A stretch of 64,000 bases of DNA, from positions 248,001 through 312,000 of the forward strand of contig OX044357.1 of NCBI GenBank assembly GCA_943846675.1, written 5' to 3'. Source of the stretch: UBA987 sp002292105. Its GTDB lineage: Bacteria; Bacteroidota; Bacteroidia; NS11-12g; UBA9320. Below, piece by piece: positions 51,288 to 59,269 of this stretch. Position numbers and translations under genes: made by a program. The stretch's first letter is position 1, and every line of letters begins with the position of its first letter. The notes under the pieces were generated by a model, which saw only the letters and a program-made list of their open reading frames with translations, was not told the DNA's origin and did not search any database.

Positions 51288-52410
51288 ATTAGTTGCCTTT
51301 TTAGGTATACTGCTGACGTTAACCACTAGTCCAGCCCAAACGAGGCGGGAATTTGCGCGAAAACTGAACCAGAACAAGAGGCAATTAGAACTGTCTGAAA
51401 AAATGTTGAAAGAGGTTCTCGCACAAAAGAAAACCACAATAAAAACGGTAGCCATTTACCAATCACAGATTGAACTGCGGGAAAAAGGGCTGTTACACAC
51501 ACAACAGAAACTCGACGCGCTAGATGTTGATATTGAGGCTGCTAAGCAAGAGATCATTGGCATTACTACAGAAATTGAACGCATTAAAAGCGCGTTCTCG
51601 GAAGCCATCGTTTTAAGCTATAAGAGTAGCAAAAAGATGAACAAAATGCACTATGTATTTATGGCATCTAGTTTTAATGACTTGATACGGCGATTAAATT
51701 ATTTGCGTCGGATCATGGATTTTAGACGACAGCAACTTGATTTGATACAAAAGAAAAAGCAAGAAAATTCTGTACGAATCAACGAATTGTTGGTACTACA
51801 AGATAGGTTAGCACGGTCGCTTAAAGACAAAGAAGCTGAATCGGAGCAATTGAAAAAAGACAAACTAGAGTATGCTGCTGTAGTCAATGGTTTAAAGTCT
51901 CAAGAAGCCAAGTTGATTAAAGAAATCGAACAAAGAAAGAAACGATCTCGCGAACTTGAAAAAAGTATTCGAAACGCGATAGCAAGAGCTCCTAAAGCAG
52001 AAGCTGTTTCTGGTTTTGTGCCTGGCAGCCTTCCTTGGCCAGTGAACAATGGCTACATCTCCGAACGTTTTGGTTTGCATAAACACACGGATTTTAAAAA
52101 CGTATCGACGGTAAACAACGGTGTCAATATCATTTGCGAAAGCAACTCATCAGTTAACCCAGTGTTTGAAGGCACAGTAAGCGCAATTATTGAAGTTCCT
52201 GGTATGCAAACAACTGTTTTGGTCAAGCATGGTGGGTATTACACGGTTTACGCCAACCTTGGAAGTATCTCATGCACACAGGGTCAACAGGTTTCTCCGG
52301 AGTCTGTTATTGGTCGAGTGGGATTGAACCCTGAACGTATCACGGAGCTTCATTTTGAAGTATGGAAGGGCACAAATAAACTAAATCCAGAATCGTGGAT
52401 TAGACGCTGA
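51271..52410 (+). CDS. EnvC-like murein hydrolase activator with degenerate M23 domain
   Basis: A 379-residue exported protein: signal peptide (MQRVTKLVAFLGILLTLTTS), long coiled coils (about residues 25-255), then an M23/LytM domain. The metal ligands are not kept: the usual HxGxD motif reads NNGVNI, the second region reads VYANLGS where a His is expected, and the terminal motif is ELHFEV with one His. This is the EnvC pattern: a non-catalytic LytM domain that activates amidases during division. The ATG at 51271 is preferred to an upstream in-frame TTG because the signal peptide starts there; it overlaps the previous gene by 17 bases. It is the last gene of the operon. Confidence 0.87.
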   Translation: MQRVTKLVAFLGILLTLTTSPAQTRREFARKLNQNKRQLELSEKMLKEVLAQKKTTIKTVAIYQSQIELREKGLLHTQQKLDALDVDIEAAKQEIIGITTEIERIKSAFSEAIVLSYKSSKKMNKMHYVFMASSFNDLIRRLNYLRRIMDFRRQQLDLIQKKKQENSVRINELLVLQDRLARSLKDKEAESEQLKKDKLEYAAVVNGLKSQEAKLIKEIEQRKKRSRELEKSIRNAIARAPKAEAVSGFVPGSLPWPVNNGYISERFGLHKHTDFKNVSTVNNGVNIICESNSSVNPVFEGTVSAIIEVPGMQTTVLVKHGGYYTVYANLGSISCTQGQQVSPESVIGRVGLNPERITELHFEVWKGTNKLNPESWIRR

Positions 52411-52553
52411 TTCTAGGCCCTTGACGTTGTGTCACCGCATTGTCTGCTGTAATAAATTCCCGTATTTTCGTTTACTTTATCGCATGGTGATGAATCAAAT
52501 GTCAGTTACAAACAGTTTTGTAATGTGATATGAACGTTAATAAATAATTGGAA

Positions 52554-54011
52554 ATGAAGGTATTAAGAATTTTTTTAGCAATCGTAATTGTGCAGTTGAT
52601 TCATACTGACCTAAAGGCACAATCGTTAAGAATTGTTTACGATTTTATTCAAGATGAGGTGCGTTATTATAAAACGAAGCCAGGCGACGCCTTCGGGAAA
52701 GAGATAAGTTCCCCAGTTGTTGGAAGAAATAAGCTGGTTACAGTTGAGGTCGTAAATTTCAACAAATTTGTTTACGCTGCAGACGCAACCTATAAATCAA
52801 AACTGGTTGAGAAACAGTCTGACATGGGGTTTTTAGATATCGTAAGCCCACTGGTTAATCCTATAGGATCGGGAAGCTTTTTTACGGCTTTAGGAGGAAA
52901 ATTGCCAGACGAAATAGGTCGTGGAGGAGGGTTAATGGGCTCGCGTGGTGCAAGTTCTGCTTATGACGATATTCTTGGCGCATATAAACAGCTATCAAGC
53001 TTAGAAAGTGATATGAAGTCCGTATCCTATGCCATTTCCAAACTCAATAAATTGAAGTACAATCCATATTTACCTACCGATACCATTGTAAATATGTCTA
53101 ACACAATTGTTTCTCAGATATTTAACAAATCCGTGATGAACCCTAGCGACTTTTCAGAAGTGATTGTTAGGTTCAATAAAAACTACAGCTCATCTGTTGC
53201 TAATTTAAAGACGGCTACGGTGTCATTTTTAAGAGAATACAATGATTTTGCAAACGGTCGAGAGGGTCATTTTGAAGGCAGGGGTTTAGATCAGGCTGTG
53301 CGCAGTTTTAACGCCGAAGTGAATACAATCACCAAGAAGTTCAATCCTGAGTATATAACTGCTCAAATTGATTATCTAGAGACCATATATACGTCCATTG
53401 TTGCTACACGCTATACATTTAACTCGAGTCATGCTGCGAAAGATGACGAAATAGACCTCACACTTAAGTTTTACAAGGTACCAACTGATGCGGAGGGAAA
53501 TCATCAATCTGTAGACCGCAGCAAAATGTCGGATTTGGCACAGATTAAAGAGAAGAACATAAACATAGTTGTACGTGGTGATGTGAAGGTGTCTTCAAGC
53601 ATTAGCTTGGCGTTCCCTAAATATCAGTCCACTGACGAATACATTTACCGAGATAGTGCGATAACCACGGTAGGTGGAAGTAAGTTTTCACCTAACCTCG
53701 GCGCGTTTGTAAATGTATACCCATACACGGGTAGAACGTTACAAATAGGAGGAACGTTTGGTGTTGGTGTGCCATTACAGGAAGAGCAAAAAAATGTAAA
53801 TATGTACATGGGTGTAACTGCACTATTCGGCTCCGATAGCCGGGTAGGGTTGCATGCAGGAGCAAGTTTAGGACAAGTCAAAAAGCTAGGTTCAGGATAT
53901 TCTGTTGGAGACGCACTGTTACCAGGAGATTTGACAATCCCCACTCGAAATATTTGGGAATGGGGAACGTTTATCGGAATCAGTTTTAACATCGCTAAAT
54001 CAGGAAGCTAA
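52554..54011 (+). CDS. Exported protein of unknown function with beta-rich C-terminus
   Basis: A 485-residue protein with a signal peptide (MKVLRIFLAIVIVQLIHTDL ending KAQ). The middle (about 120-300) is mostly helical (VSYAISKLNKLKYNPYLP, NTIVSQIFNKSVMNPSDFS). The last 130 residues are Gly-rich strands (GGTFGVGVPLQEE, YMGVTALFGSDSRVGLHAG, WGTFIGISFNIAKS) suggesting a membrane-inserting or barrel-like end. I do not recognise it. Start at the ATG at 52554, two codons inside the open frame (a TTG at 52548 is the alternative). Its stop shares one base with the next ATG (TAATG). Confidence 0.65.
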   Translation: MKVLRIFLAIVIVQLIHTDLKAQSLRIVYDFIQDEVRYYKTKPGDAFGKEISSPVVGRNKLVTVEVVNFNKFVYAADATYKSKLVEKQSDMGFLDIVSPLVNPIGSGSFFTALGGKLPDEIGRGGGLMGSRGASSAYDDILGAYKQLSSLESDMKSVSYAISKLNKLKYNPYLPTDTIVNMSNTIVSQIFNKSVMNPSDFSEVIVRFNKNYSSSVANLKTATVSFLREYNDFANGREGHFEGRGLDQAVRSFNAEVNTITKKFNPEYITAQIDYLETIYTSIVATRYTFNSSHAAKDDEIDLTLKFYKVPTDAEGNHQSVDRSKMSDLAQIKEKNINIVVRGDVKVSSSISLAFPKYQSTDEYIYRDSAITTVGGSKFSPNLGAFVNVYPYTGRTLQIGGTFGVGVPLQEEQKNVNMYMGVTALFGSDSRVGLHAGASLGQVKKLGSGYSVGDALLPGDLTIPTRNIWEWGTFIGISFNIAKSGS

Positions 54012-54253
54012 TGAGTTGGTTTTGGTACATCGTATTGGGGGCAATTTCAGGCTGGACAACTCAAAAGCTGCTTAAGCGCGAGCCAAAAGGCTTTATTAGA
54101 AACTTACTGTTGGGTGCTGTCGGTGGTTTTGTAGGATCTTGGATCTTCAAATTACTTAGACTGTCTCCAGAGCCGAGTAAACTTGGTTTTATCATTACGG
54201 CCGTGTTTGGCGGTGTGATTGTGGTTTGGGTGGCTGACCGATTACGGGCTTAA
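54011..54253 (+). CDS. GlsB/YeaQ/YmgE family small membrane protein
   Basis: An 80-residue protein with three predicted membrane helices: WFWYIVLGAISGWTTQKLL, IRNLLLGAVGGFVGSWIFKL, FIITAVFGGVIVVWVADRL. The Gly-rich pattern GAVGGFVGSW and the length fit the transglycosylase-associated GlsB/YeaQ/YmgE family, known from stress responses in several bacteria; a direct function has not been shown. It is translationally coupled to the previous gene by a one-base stop/start overlap. Confidence 0.8.
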   Translation: MSWFWYIVLGAISGWTTQKLLKREPKGFIRNLLLGAVGGFVGSWIFKLLRLSPEPSKLGFIITAVFGGVIVVWVADRLRA

Positions 54254-54272
54254 TTTACCCAGCTTTTTCATT

Positions 54273-54280
54273 TATGTTTG
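54273..54280 (+). promoter_or_regulatory. -7 element of the GT2-fusion gene
   Basis: TATGTTTG fits TAnnTTTG. Transcription would start near 54286, just upstream of the TTG start codon at 54296 and after the alternative TTG at 54278, so it decides the start. Confidence 0.5.
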
Positions 54281-54295
54281 CGACAAATCATCAGT

Positions 54296-56239
54296 TTGAA
54301 GCTATCCGTTGTCATAGTCAATTACAATGTCAAATATTTCCTTGAGCAATGTTTGTTATCTGTACAAAAAGCACTCGCTGGTATAGATGCTGAAGTATGG
54401 GTAGTTGATAATGATTCAATCGACGGTTCGGTTGAGATGGTGAAAGAAAAGTTTCCGGAAGTCAAGTGTATTGCGAATAAAGAAAACACCGGCTTCTCAG
54501 TAGCCAACAACCAAGCCATCGTTCAATCTTCAGGAGAATATGTTTTATTACTAAATCCAGATACGGTCGTTCAAGAAGACACGTTCAAAACCTGCCTTCA
54601 CTATCTTGACAATCATCAAGATGTCGGCGGACTAGGCGTTAAAATGATCGATGGGAAAGGTAAATTTTTACCTGAGTCAAAACGGGGTTTGCCCACACCA
54701 GAAGTTGCCCTATATAAGATGATAGGGCTGAACAAATTGTTCCCCAAGTCCAAACGATTTGGTAAATATCATTTGGGTTTTATAGATGAAAATGAAACGG
54801 CTGAAATTGATGTTTTGGCCGGGGCGTATATGATGATGCGCAAAAGCGTTCTAGACAAAACGGGTTTACTCGATGAAACGTTTTTTATGTACGGCGAGGA
54901 TATAGATTTAAGCTACCGTATTACAAAAGCGGGTTTTAAGAATGTTTATTTACCCACCACGTCAATTATTCATTATAAAGGTGAAAGTACGAAACGTATG
55001 TCTGTAAACTACGTCTTCATATTTTATCGGGCCATGGTGATTTTTGCCAAGAAACACTACACCGGGAGTTTTGCTAATTTATTTGTCTCGCTGATAAACG
55101 TATCCATTTACTTCAGAGCGTTTTTAGCCGTACTCCAAAGGTTTGTTTCAAAAGTTTGGCTGTACGTTATCGATATTGTTTTAATTATGTCAGGCCTATT
55201 GGCTGTGAAAGGCTATTGGGAAGAGCATATTAAAGGGTTTGAAGGATATTTTTCTCCAGCGTATGCGCAAACACATTTTCCAGCGTACACGTTGATCTGG
55301 CTGTTAATGGTATTTTGGAGTGGCGGGTATCAGAAACCGTATTCTCTTGTAAAAGTGGTACGTGGGGTATTTGCTGGTACGGTCGTCATTTCAGCGCTGT
55401 TCGCTTTTCTGCCCGACAACCTTCAATATAGTAGAGGTATCATATTGGCCGGAACGGCATCTACCGCCTTCCTGTTGTTGGCTATTCGGTTTATAGCTCA
55501 TTACGTGCAATACAAAAACCTCAATTTCGGGCAAGCACCTCATTATAAATCTATCATTGTTGGACATAAAGCCGAGCGGTTGCGTGTATTATCGCTTATT
55601 CAGAAAACGAAATCACCGACTGAATTTATCGGTTTTGTTACGATAGAAGAGGAAGAGGGTGATCAGGTGCTGGGTGTGGTCAACCGATTAGAGGACTTAT
55701 GTAAGCTCTATAAGGTGGATGAAGTAATATTTTGTTCTAGGGATGTAAGTAGTTCAAAAACAATGTACTGGATGAGTAAATTGGCTACGACGTCGGTCAG
55801 TTTTAAGATCGTTCCTGACGATAGTGGTTTTATCATCGGCAGTAATGCAAAAGATATTAGTGGAGAGCTATATACAGAAGAAATTCGCTTTGCATTGGCA
55901 GACAAAAACACCTTGCAGAAAAAGCGATTGATTGACGTTGTCGTTAGTGCGCTGCTGCTTCCTTTCGGGTTGATATTGGGTTGGTTTGGTCCTGGTGTCG
56001 TAACATACTACAGAAGGGTATTTGAGACCTTTATTGGCAAAAAGACTTGGGTTTCATATGATAAATCCGTAGACATTAGTGATATGCCTGAGTTAAAAGA
56101 TGGCGTGTTTAATGTGTCTCACAACATTGTTTCCAGTGATGTTAACGAATCTGTTAAAAGGCGATTAAACTTTTTCTATGCGAAAAATTACCGCATTGTG
56201 GATGACTTAGAAATAATCGCTAGAAAGGTTTTAGCCTAA
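54296..56239 (+). CDS. GT2 glycosyltransferase fused to a degenerate sugar-transferase-like module
   Basis: A 647-residue fusion. Residues 1-270 are a rhamnosyltransferase-like GT2: KLSVVIVNYNVKYFLEQCLL, VVDNDSIDGS, LLNPDTVV, EIDVLAGAYMMMRK. Three to four membrane helices follow (about 270-400). A Rossmann region (about 410-540; YKSIIVGHKAERLRVL) resembles the CoA-binding-like domain of WbaP-type polyprenyl-phosphate sugar transferases, and the end (KKRLIDVVVSALLLPFGLIL, FIGKKTWVSYD) matches only the anchor and tail of such enzymes, without the catalytic Asp-Glu core. The C-terminal part is probably non-catalytic. Start at the second TTG (54296), giving the usual KLSVVIVNYN opening; the -7 box supports this. 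Confidence 0.82.
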   Translation: MKLSVVIVNYNVKYFLEQCLLSVQKALAGIDAEVWVVDNDSIDGSVEMVKEKFPEVKCIANKENTGFSVANNQAIVQSSGEYVLLLNPDTVVQEDTFKTCLHYLDNHQDVGGLGVKMIDGKGKFLPESKRGLPTPEVALYKMIGLNKLFPKSKRFGKYHLGFIDENETAEIDVLAGAYMMMRKSVLDKTGLLDETFFMYGEDIDLSYRITKAGFKNVYLPTTSIIHYKGESTKRMSVNYVFIFYRAMVIFAKKHYTGSFANLFVSLINVSIYFRAFLAVLQRFVSKVWLYVIDIVLIMSGLLAVKGYWEEHIKGFEGYFSPAYAQTHFPAYTLIWLLMVFWSGGYQKPYSLVKVVRGVFAGTVVISALFAFLPDNLQYSRGIILAGTASTAFLLLAIRFIAHYVQYKNLNFGQAPHYKSIIVGHKAERLRVLSLIQKTKSPTEFIGFVTIEEEEGDQVLGVVNRLEDLCKLYKVDEVIFCSRDVSSSKTMYWMSKLATTSVSFKIVPDDSGFIIGSNAKDISGELYTEEIRFALADKNTLQKKRLIDVVVSALLLPFGLILGWFGPGVVTYYRRVFETFIGKKTWVSYDKSVDISDMPELKDGVFNVSHNIVSSDVNESVKRRLNFFYAKNYRIVDDLEIIARKVLA

Positions 56240-57522
56240 TACTCCACTTGCATCAACGCATTCATGAAGTCTCGAATTAACCAAAATGACCCGTTATAGG
56301 CTTTTTCGTCAAGTCTGAGATTATCCCTTGTGTCGTCAACATCGTGATAGTGACTGTATGGGCCCATTAGATAAAAGAAGAAGGCTGGAATACCAGATTC
56401 TGTGAAAAAGTAATGGTCACTATTGGCTGCCTTCCCTCGTTTCTTAGTTTGTACCAGATATTTTTTTTCGTTATTGATTCCCTCCAGTAGGGCATATGCT
56501 TCAGGTAAGATGGCACCGTTTACGGCCATAATGCCTTCTTGACCAGAGCCCATTAAGTCCATATTGACGACAAACTTTATCTTACTGGGTTCAACATAAC
56601 CTTCCAAGTCGTTAACAAAGAAATAGCTGCCAACCAGGCCAGCTTCCTCGGCTGCAAAACCGATGAAAACCATCGAATATCGTGGAGGAAATTTCTTATA
56701 GTATTCTGCGAAATTTAAAATCATTGCGATGCCGCTTGCATTGTCATTCGCGCCAGGCATGATGCATTGTTGACCCATCATGCCCAAATGATCGTAGTGC
56801 CCAGTAACGAAAATAAACGAATCTGGAACTTCGTTTCCAGGTATGAAGCCAATTACATTTCTCGTCTTATAACCTTCAATCAATTGGCTTTGGACCGTGA
56901 TGTCGAGAACGTCATTATGGTTTAAAACGTTTGGTAAAACATATAGGCTTAATTCTGGTGCTTGATCTCTGCTTACAGACCAAGTAAGCTTCGTTTTGGT
57001 AATGATTTTGATCTGACCGGTGTAGTCTTTCATCAACTTTTCGAAGCGTTTCTTGCTGGCTTTGTTGTGGGTCATGGTATCGATGAGCAGTACATGGCTT
57101 GACCAATCAAGTTTACAGATGTTTTTAAATTGTTTCTTGTTGAGCAACAAGGCTTTAGTAATCTTTTTTACCACCAAACTATTTCTGTCAAAGCTTGGTG
57201 AATTTGGTGACACGATATACTCATGCCCCGCTTTTAGCGCAACGCCATTTCGATCGATGTTCACGGTTTCAGGAAAGGTGTTCACATTCAAGCTAAAATT
57301 GTGAAAGTACCCCGCTTTATTTAGTGGAATAAGCCCGATACGCTCATACTGATTTTTAATGTAATCAGCTGCCTTTTGGTCGCCAGCATTGACATATCCT
57401 CGACCGGCAAAGTAATCGCTGCACAATGTGTCAATAACACTTTGGGCAAATTCCACATTTTGTGCTTTACACGCAAGGCACATAAAAACGATTAAAAAAC
57501 CAGTTGAAATAAACTTTTTCAT
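56236..57522 (-). CDS. M28 family zinc peptidase
   Basis: A 428-residue exported peptidase of family M28 (aminopeptidase/glutaminyl-cyclase group). Signal peptide MKKFISTGFLIVFMCLACKA. Metal ligands: GHYDHLG (His), PGANDNASG (Asp), FAAEEAGLVGS (Glu, Glu), NMDLMGSG (Asp) and YSHYHDVDDT (His). It probably removes N-terminal residues from periplasmic or extracellular peptides. It follows the protease cassette but sits behind a strong terminator, so it likely has its own promoter. Its stop overlaps the GT2-fusion stop by four bases. Confidence 0.92.
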   Translation of the reverse strand: MKKFISTGFLIVFMCLACKAQNVEFAQSVIDTLCSDYFAGRGYVNAGDQKAADYIKNQYERIGLIPLNKAGYFHNFSLNVNTFPETVNIDRNGVALKAGHEYIVSPNSPSFDRNSLVVKKITKALLLNKKQFKNICKLDWSSHVLLIDTMTHNKASKKRFEKLMKDYTGQIKIITKTKLTWSVSRDQAPELSLYVLPNVLNHNDVLDITVQSQLIEGYKTRNVIGFIPGNEVPDSFIFVTGHYDHLGMMGQQCIMPGANDNASGIAMILNFAEYYKKFPPRYSMVFIGFAAEEAGLVGSYFFVNDLEGYVEPSKIKFVVNMDLMGSGQEGIMAVNGAILPEAYALLEGINNEKKYLVQTKKRGKAANSDHYFFTESGIPAFFFYLMGPYSHYHDVDDTRDNLRLDEKAYNGSFWLIRDFMNALMQVEY

Positions 57523-57535
57523 AAATCGAAAGTAT

Positions 57536-57567
57536 AAAAAAAGCCGTGAATTTGTTCACGGCTTTTT
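57536..57567 (-). terminator. Intrinsic terminator after the caspase/trypsin cassette
   Basis: AAGCCGTGAA pairs with TTCACGGCTT around a TTTG loop (a 13-bp stem with the A/T flanks), followed on the minus strand by seven T. It lies 18 bp after the stop of the trypsin-ankyrin gene. Confidence 0.9.
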
Positions 57568-57584
57568 ATTAAAAAATATTCTGC

Positions 57585-59243
57585 TTAAAGCTTGCCTTTT
57601 TCAGCACGCTTTAGGTATCTAGCAGCGTCTTTATATTTTATTTTCTTAGCTGTTTTTCTTGGTGTTTTTCCATCGTTGTTTTCAGATTTAGGATCTGCAC
57701 CATTTTGAATTAAAGCTTCAATGGTGCCCATACTCCACTGTGAAACGGCCATATGCAAGGGTGTTTCACCCCAACGGTTTTTTGCATTTACGTCAGCACC
57801 ATTTTTTATTAATTCTTGAGTGATGGCTACCGATCCCCGTTTAATGGACCAGTGTAACGGCGAGTTGCTTTGATCATCTTTCATGTTAAGATTATACCCT
57901 TGCTTAAGAACATACTTCACTGCGGCAAGATTATTTTGCTCTATGGCATAATACAACATGGTGCGACCTTGGCCCAAGTCTAACTCCGTTTTCATTCCGT
58001 TGTCAATCATGTCTTTGAACATTTCAGTTCGACCATTTTTTAAGGCAACCACACCTAATGGATCTTTTCCCGGTGTTGCATCTCGTAGGAAACTTGCTGT
58101 GTCGTTATTATATGCCCAAGAATATATTTTCCACTTATTATATCGTGTAGTATTGTTCTTTCGCAATGCATATTCCATGTTGTTGTATACCGCTAATGCT
58201 TTAATGCGTAACGGAATATTTGTGATTCTATGAACCTCTGTACTAATTGTGCTAACGGCATATCCTAAGTCATCCCAGTAAGAGTCTGCGCCGTCATTGT
58301 CATATTTAACTTCTTTAACGCAATTACAGGCAGAGTCAACATAAAATCCTTTTAAGCCAATGTCTACTCTTCCACGAACAAGAATTCCTTCAATCATGTT
58401 CAAACCCGCCGTGTTATATACCGGGCCACCAGAGTTTCCTCCAAATGCATCTAGGTTTGTTCCAAACCAGTTACCGGCTGAGTTTATCGTAACTTTTGCT
58501 CCATCGGATAGTTTAAGTGGTAATCCAGCTGGTGCTCCAATCATGGCGAGATTATCTCCCTTTGCAATCTTATCTCCTGTTCTAAAGCGGAAAGGGTCTC
58601 TGTCTGTTTCGCGGTCAAGCTTAATGATTGCATAGTCAATTTTGTTTTTGTAATCAAGAACGCTGACCAATACTGTCCCTACTCCATATTGTTTTGAAGT
58701 TGGTATAGTTGTTACATAGTACGCAGAGCCATCTTGATATTTTTTAGTCATTTTTAAGTCGTTGGTGTAATCCAAAACCCAATTCATGTTGTTGTACTTG
58801 AATTGATTTTGCTTATCGCGTTTGGCTTTATGCATCAATACTTTCCCATCTTGAATTTCGTGCTGATCGCTCGAAACGCAGTGCCCGGCAGTTACCATAA
58901 TATTCGGTGCAATTAAAAATCCGCTACAACCACCTAAAGTTGGTTGGCTTCTGAATCTCAGACTAGGATCAACCTTGTCTGTTTTAAAAGCCATTTTTAA
59001 CTTCTCTTCAAGCGTCCAACTATAGGCCAAGGAGCCCTTGAAGTCAGACTTGTTCATACGCGTCATAACCGAATTGGTGTAACCTAAATAATCATAGGTT
59101 TTTGCTTCTTTTCGGCTGTCGTATCCATAAATGTCACGTGTTGTCGACGTGTCACTTGGATCGTAGCCAAATGGATTTTGTGCTAATGCTCCCATTGGGA
59201 TAGTAGCAAGGCATCCAATTACCATCATTTTTAAATACTTCAT
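57585..59243 (-). CDS. Exported trypsin-like serine protease with C-terminal ankyrin repeats
   Basis: A 552-residue protein. Signal peptide (MKYLKMMVIGCLATIPMGALAQ), then a chymotrypsin-fold domain with a full triad: His121 in MVTAGHCVSS, Asp203 in KIDYAIIKL and Ser271 in FGGNSGGPVYN. From about residue 400 come four ankyrin repeats (GRTMLYYAIEQNNLAAVKYV, SNSPLHWSIKRGSVAITQEL, GETPLHMAVSQWSMGTIEAL). A protease with ankyrins on an exported protein is rare; the repeats may bind a substrate, inhibitor or the caspase proteins encoded upstream. It is third in the minus-strand caspase unit, 26 bp after the pseudo-caspase, and ends at a terminator. Confidence 0.9.
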   Translation of the reverse strand: MKYLKMMVIGCLATIPMGALAQNPFGYDPSDTSTTRDIYGYDSRKEAKTYDYLGYTNSVMTRMNKSDFKGSLAYSWTLEEKLKMAFKTDKVDPSLRFRSQPTLGGCSGFLIAPNIMVTAGHCVSSDQHEIQDGKVLMHKAKRDKQNQFKYNNMNWVLDYTNDLKMTKKYQDGSAYYVTTIPTSKQYGVGTVLVSVLDYKNKIDYAIIKLDRETDRDPFRFRTGDKIAKGDNLAMIGAPAGLPLKLSDGAKVTINSAGNWFGTNLDAFGGNSGGPVYNTAGLNMIEGILVRGRVDIGLKGFYVDSACNCVKEVKYDNDGADSYWDDLGYAVSTISTEVHRITNIPLRIKALAVYNNMEYALRKNNTTRYNKWKIYSWAYNNDTASFLRDATPGKDPLGVVALKNGRTEMFKDMIDNGMKTELDLGQGRTMLYYAIEQNNLAAVKYVLKQGYNLNMKDDQSNSPLHWSIKRGSVAITQELIKNGADVNAKNRWGETPLHMAVSQWSMGTIEALIQNGADPKSENNDGKTPRKTAKKIKYKDAARYLKRAEKGKL

Positions 59244-59269
59244 AATCCTTTATTTTTAGTTTTTTTAGT

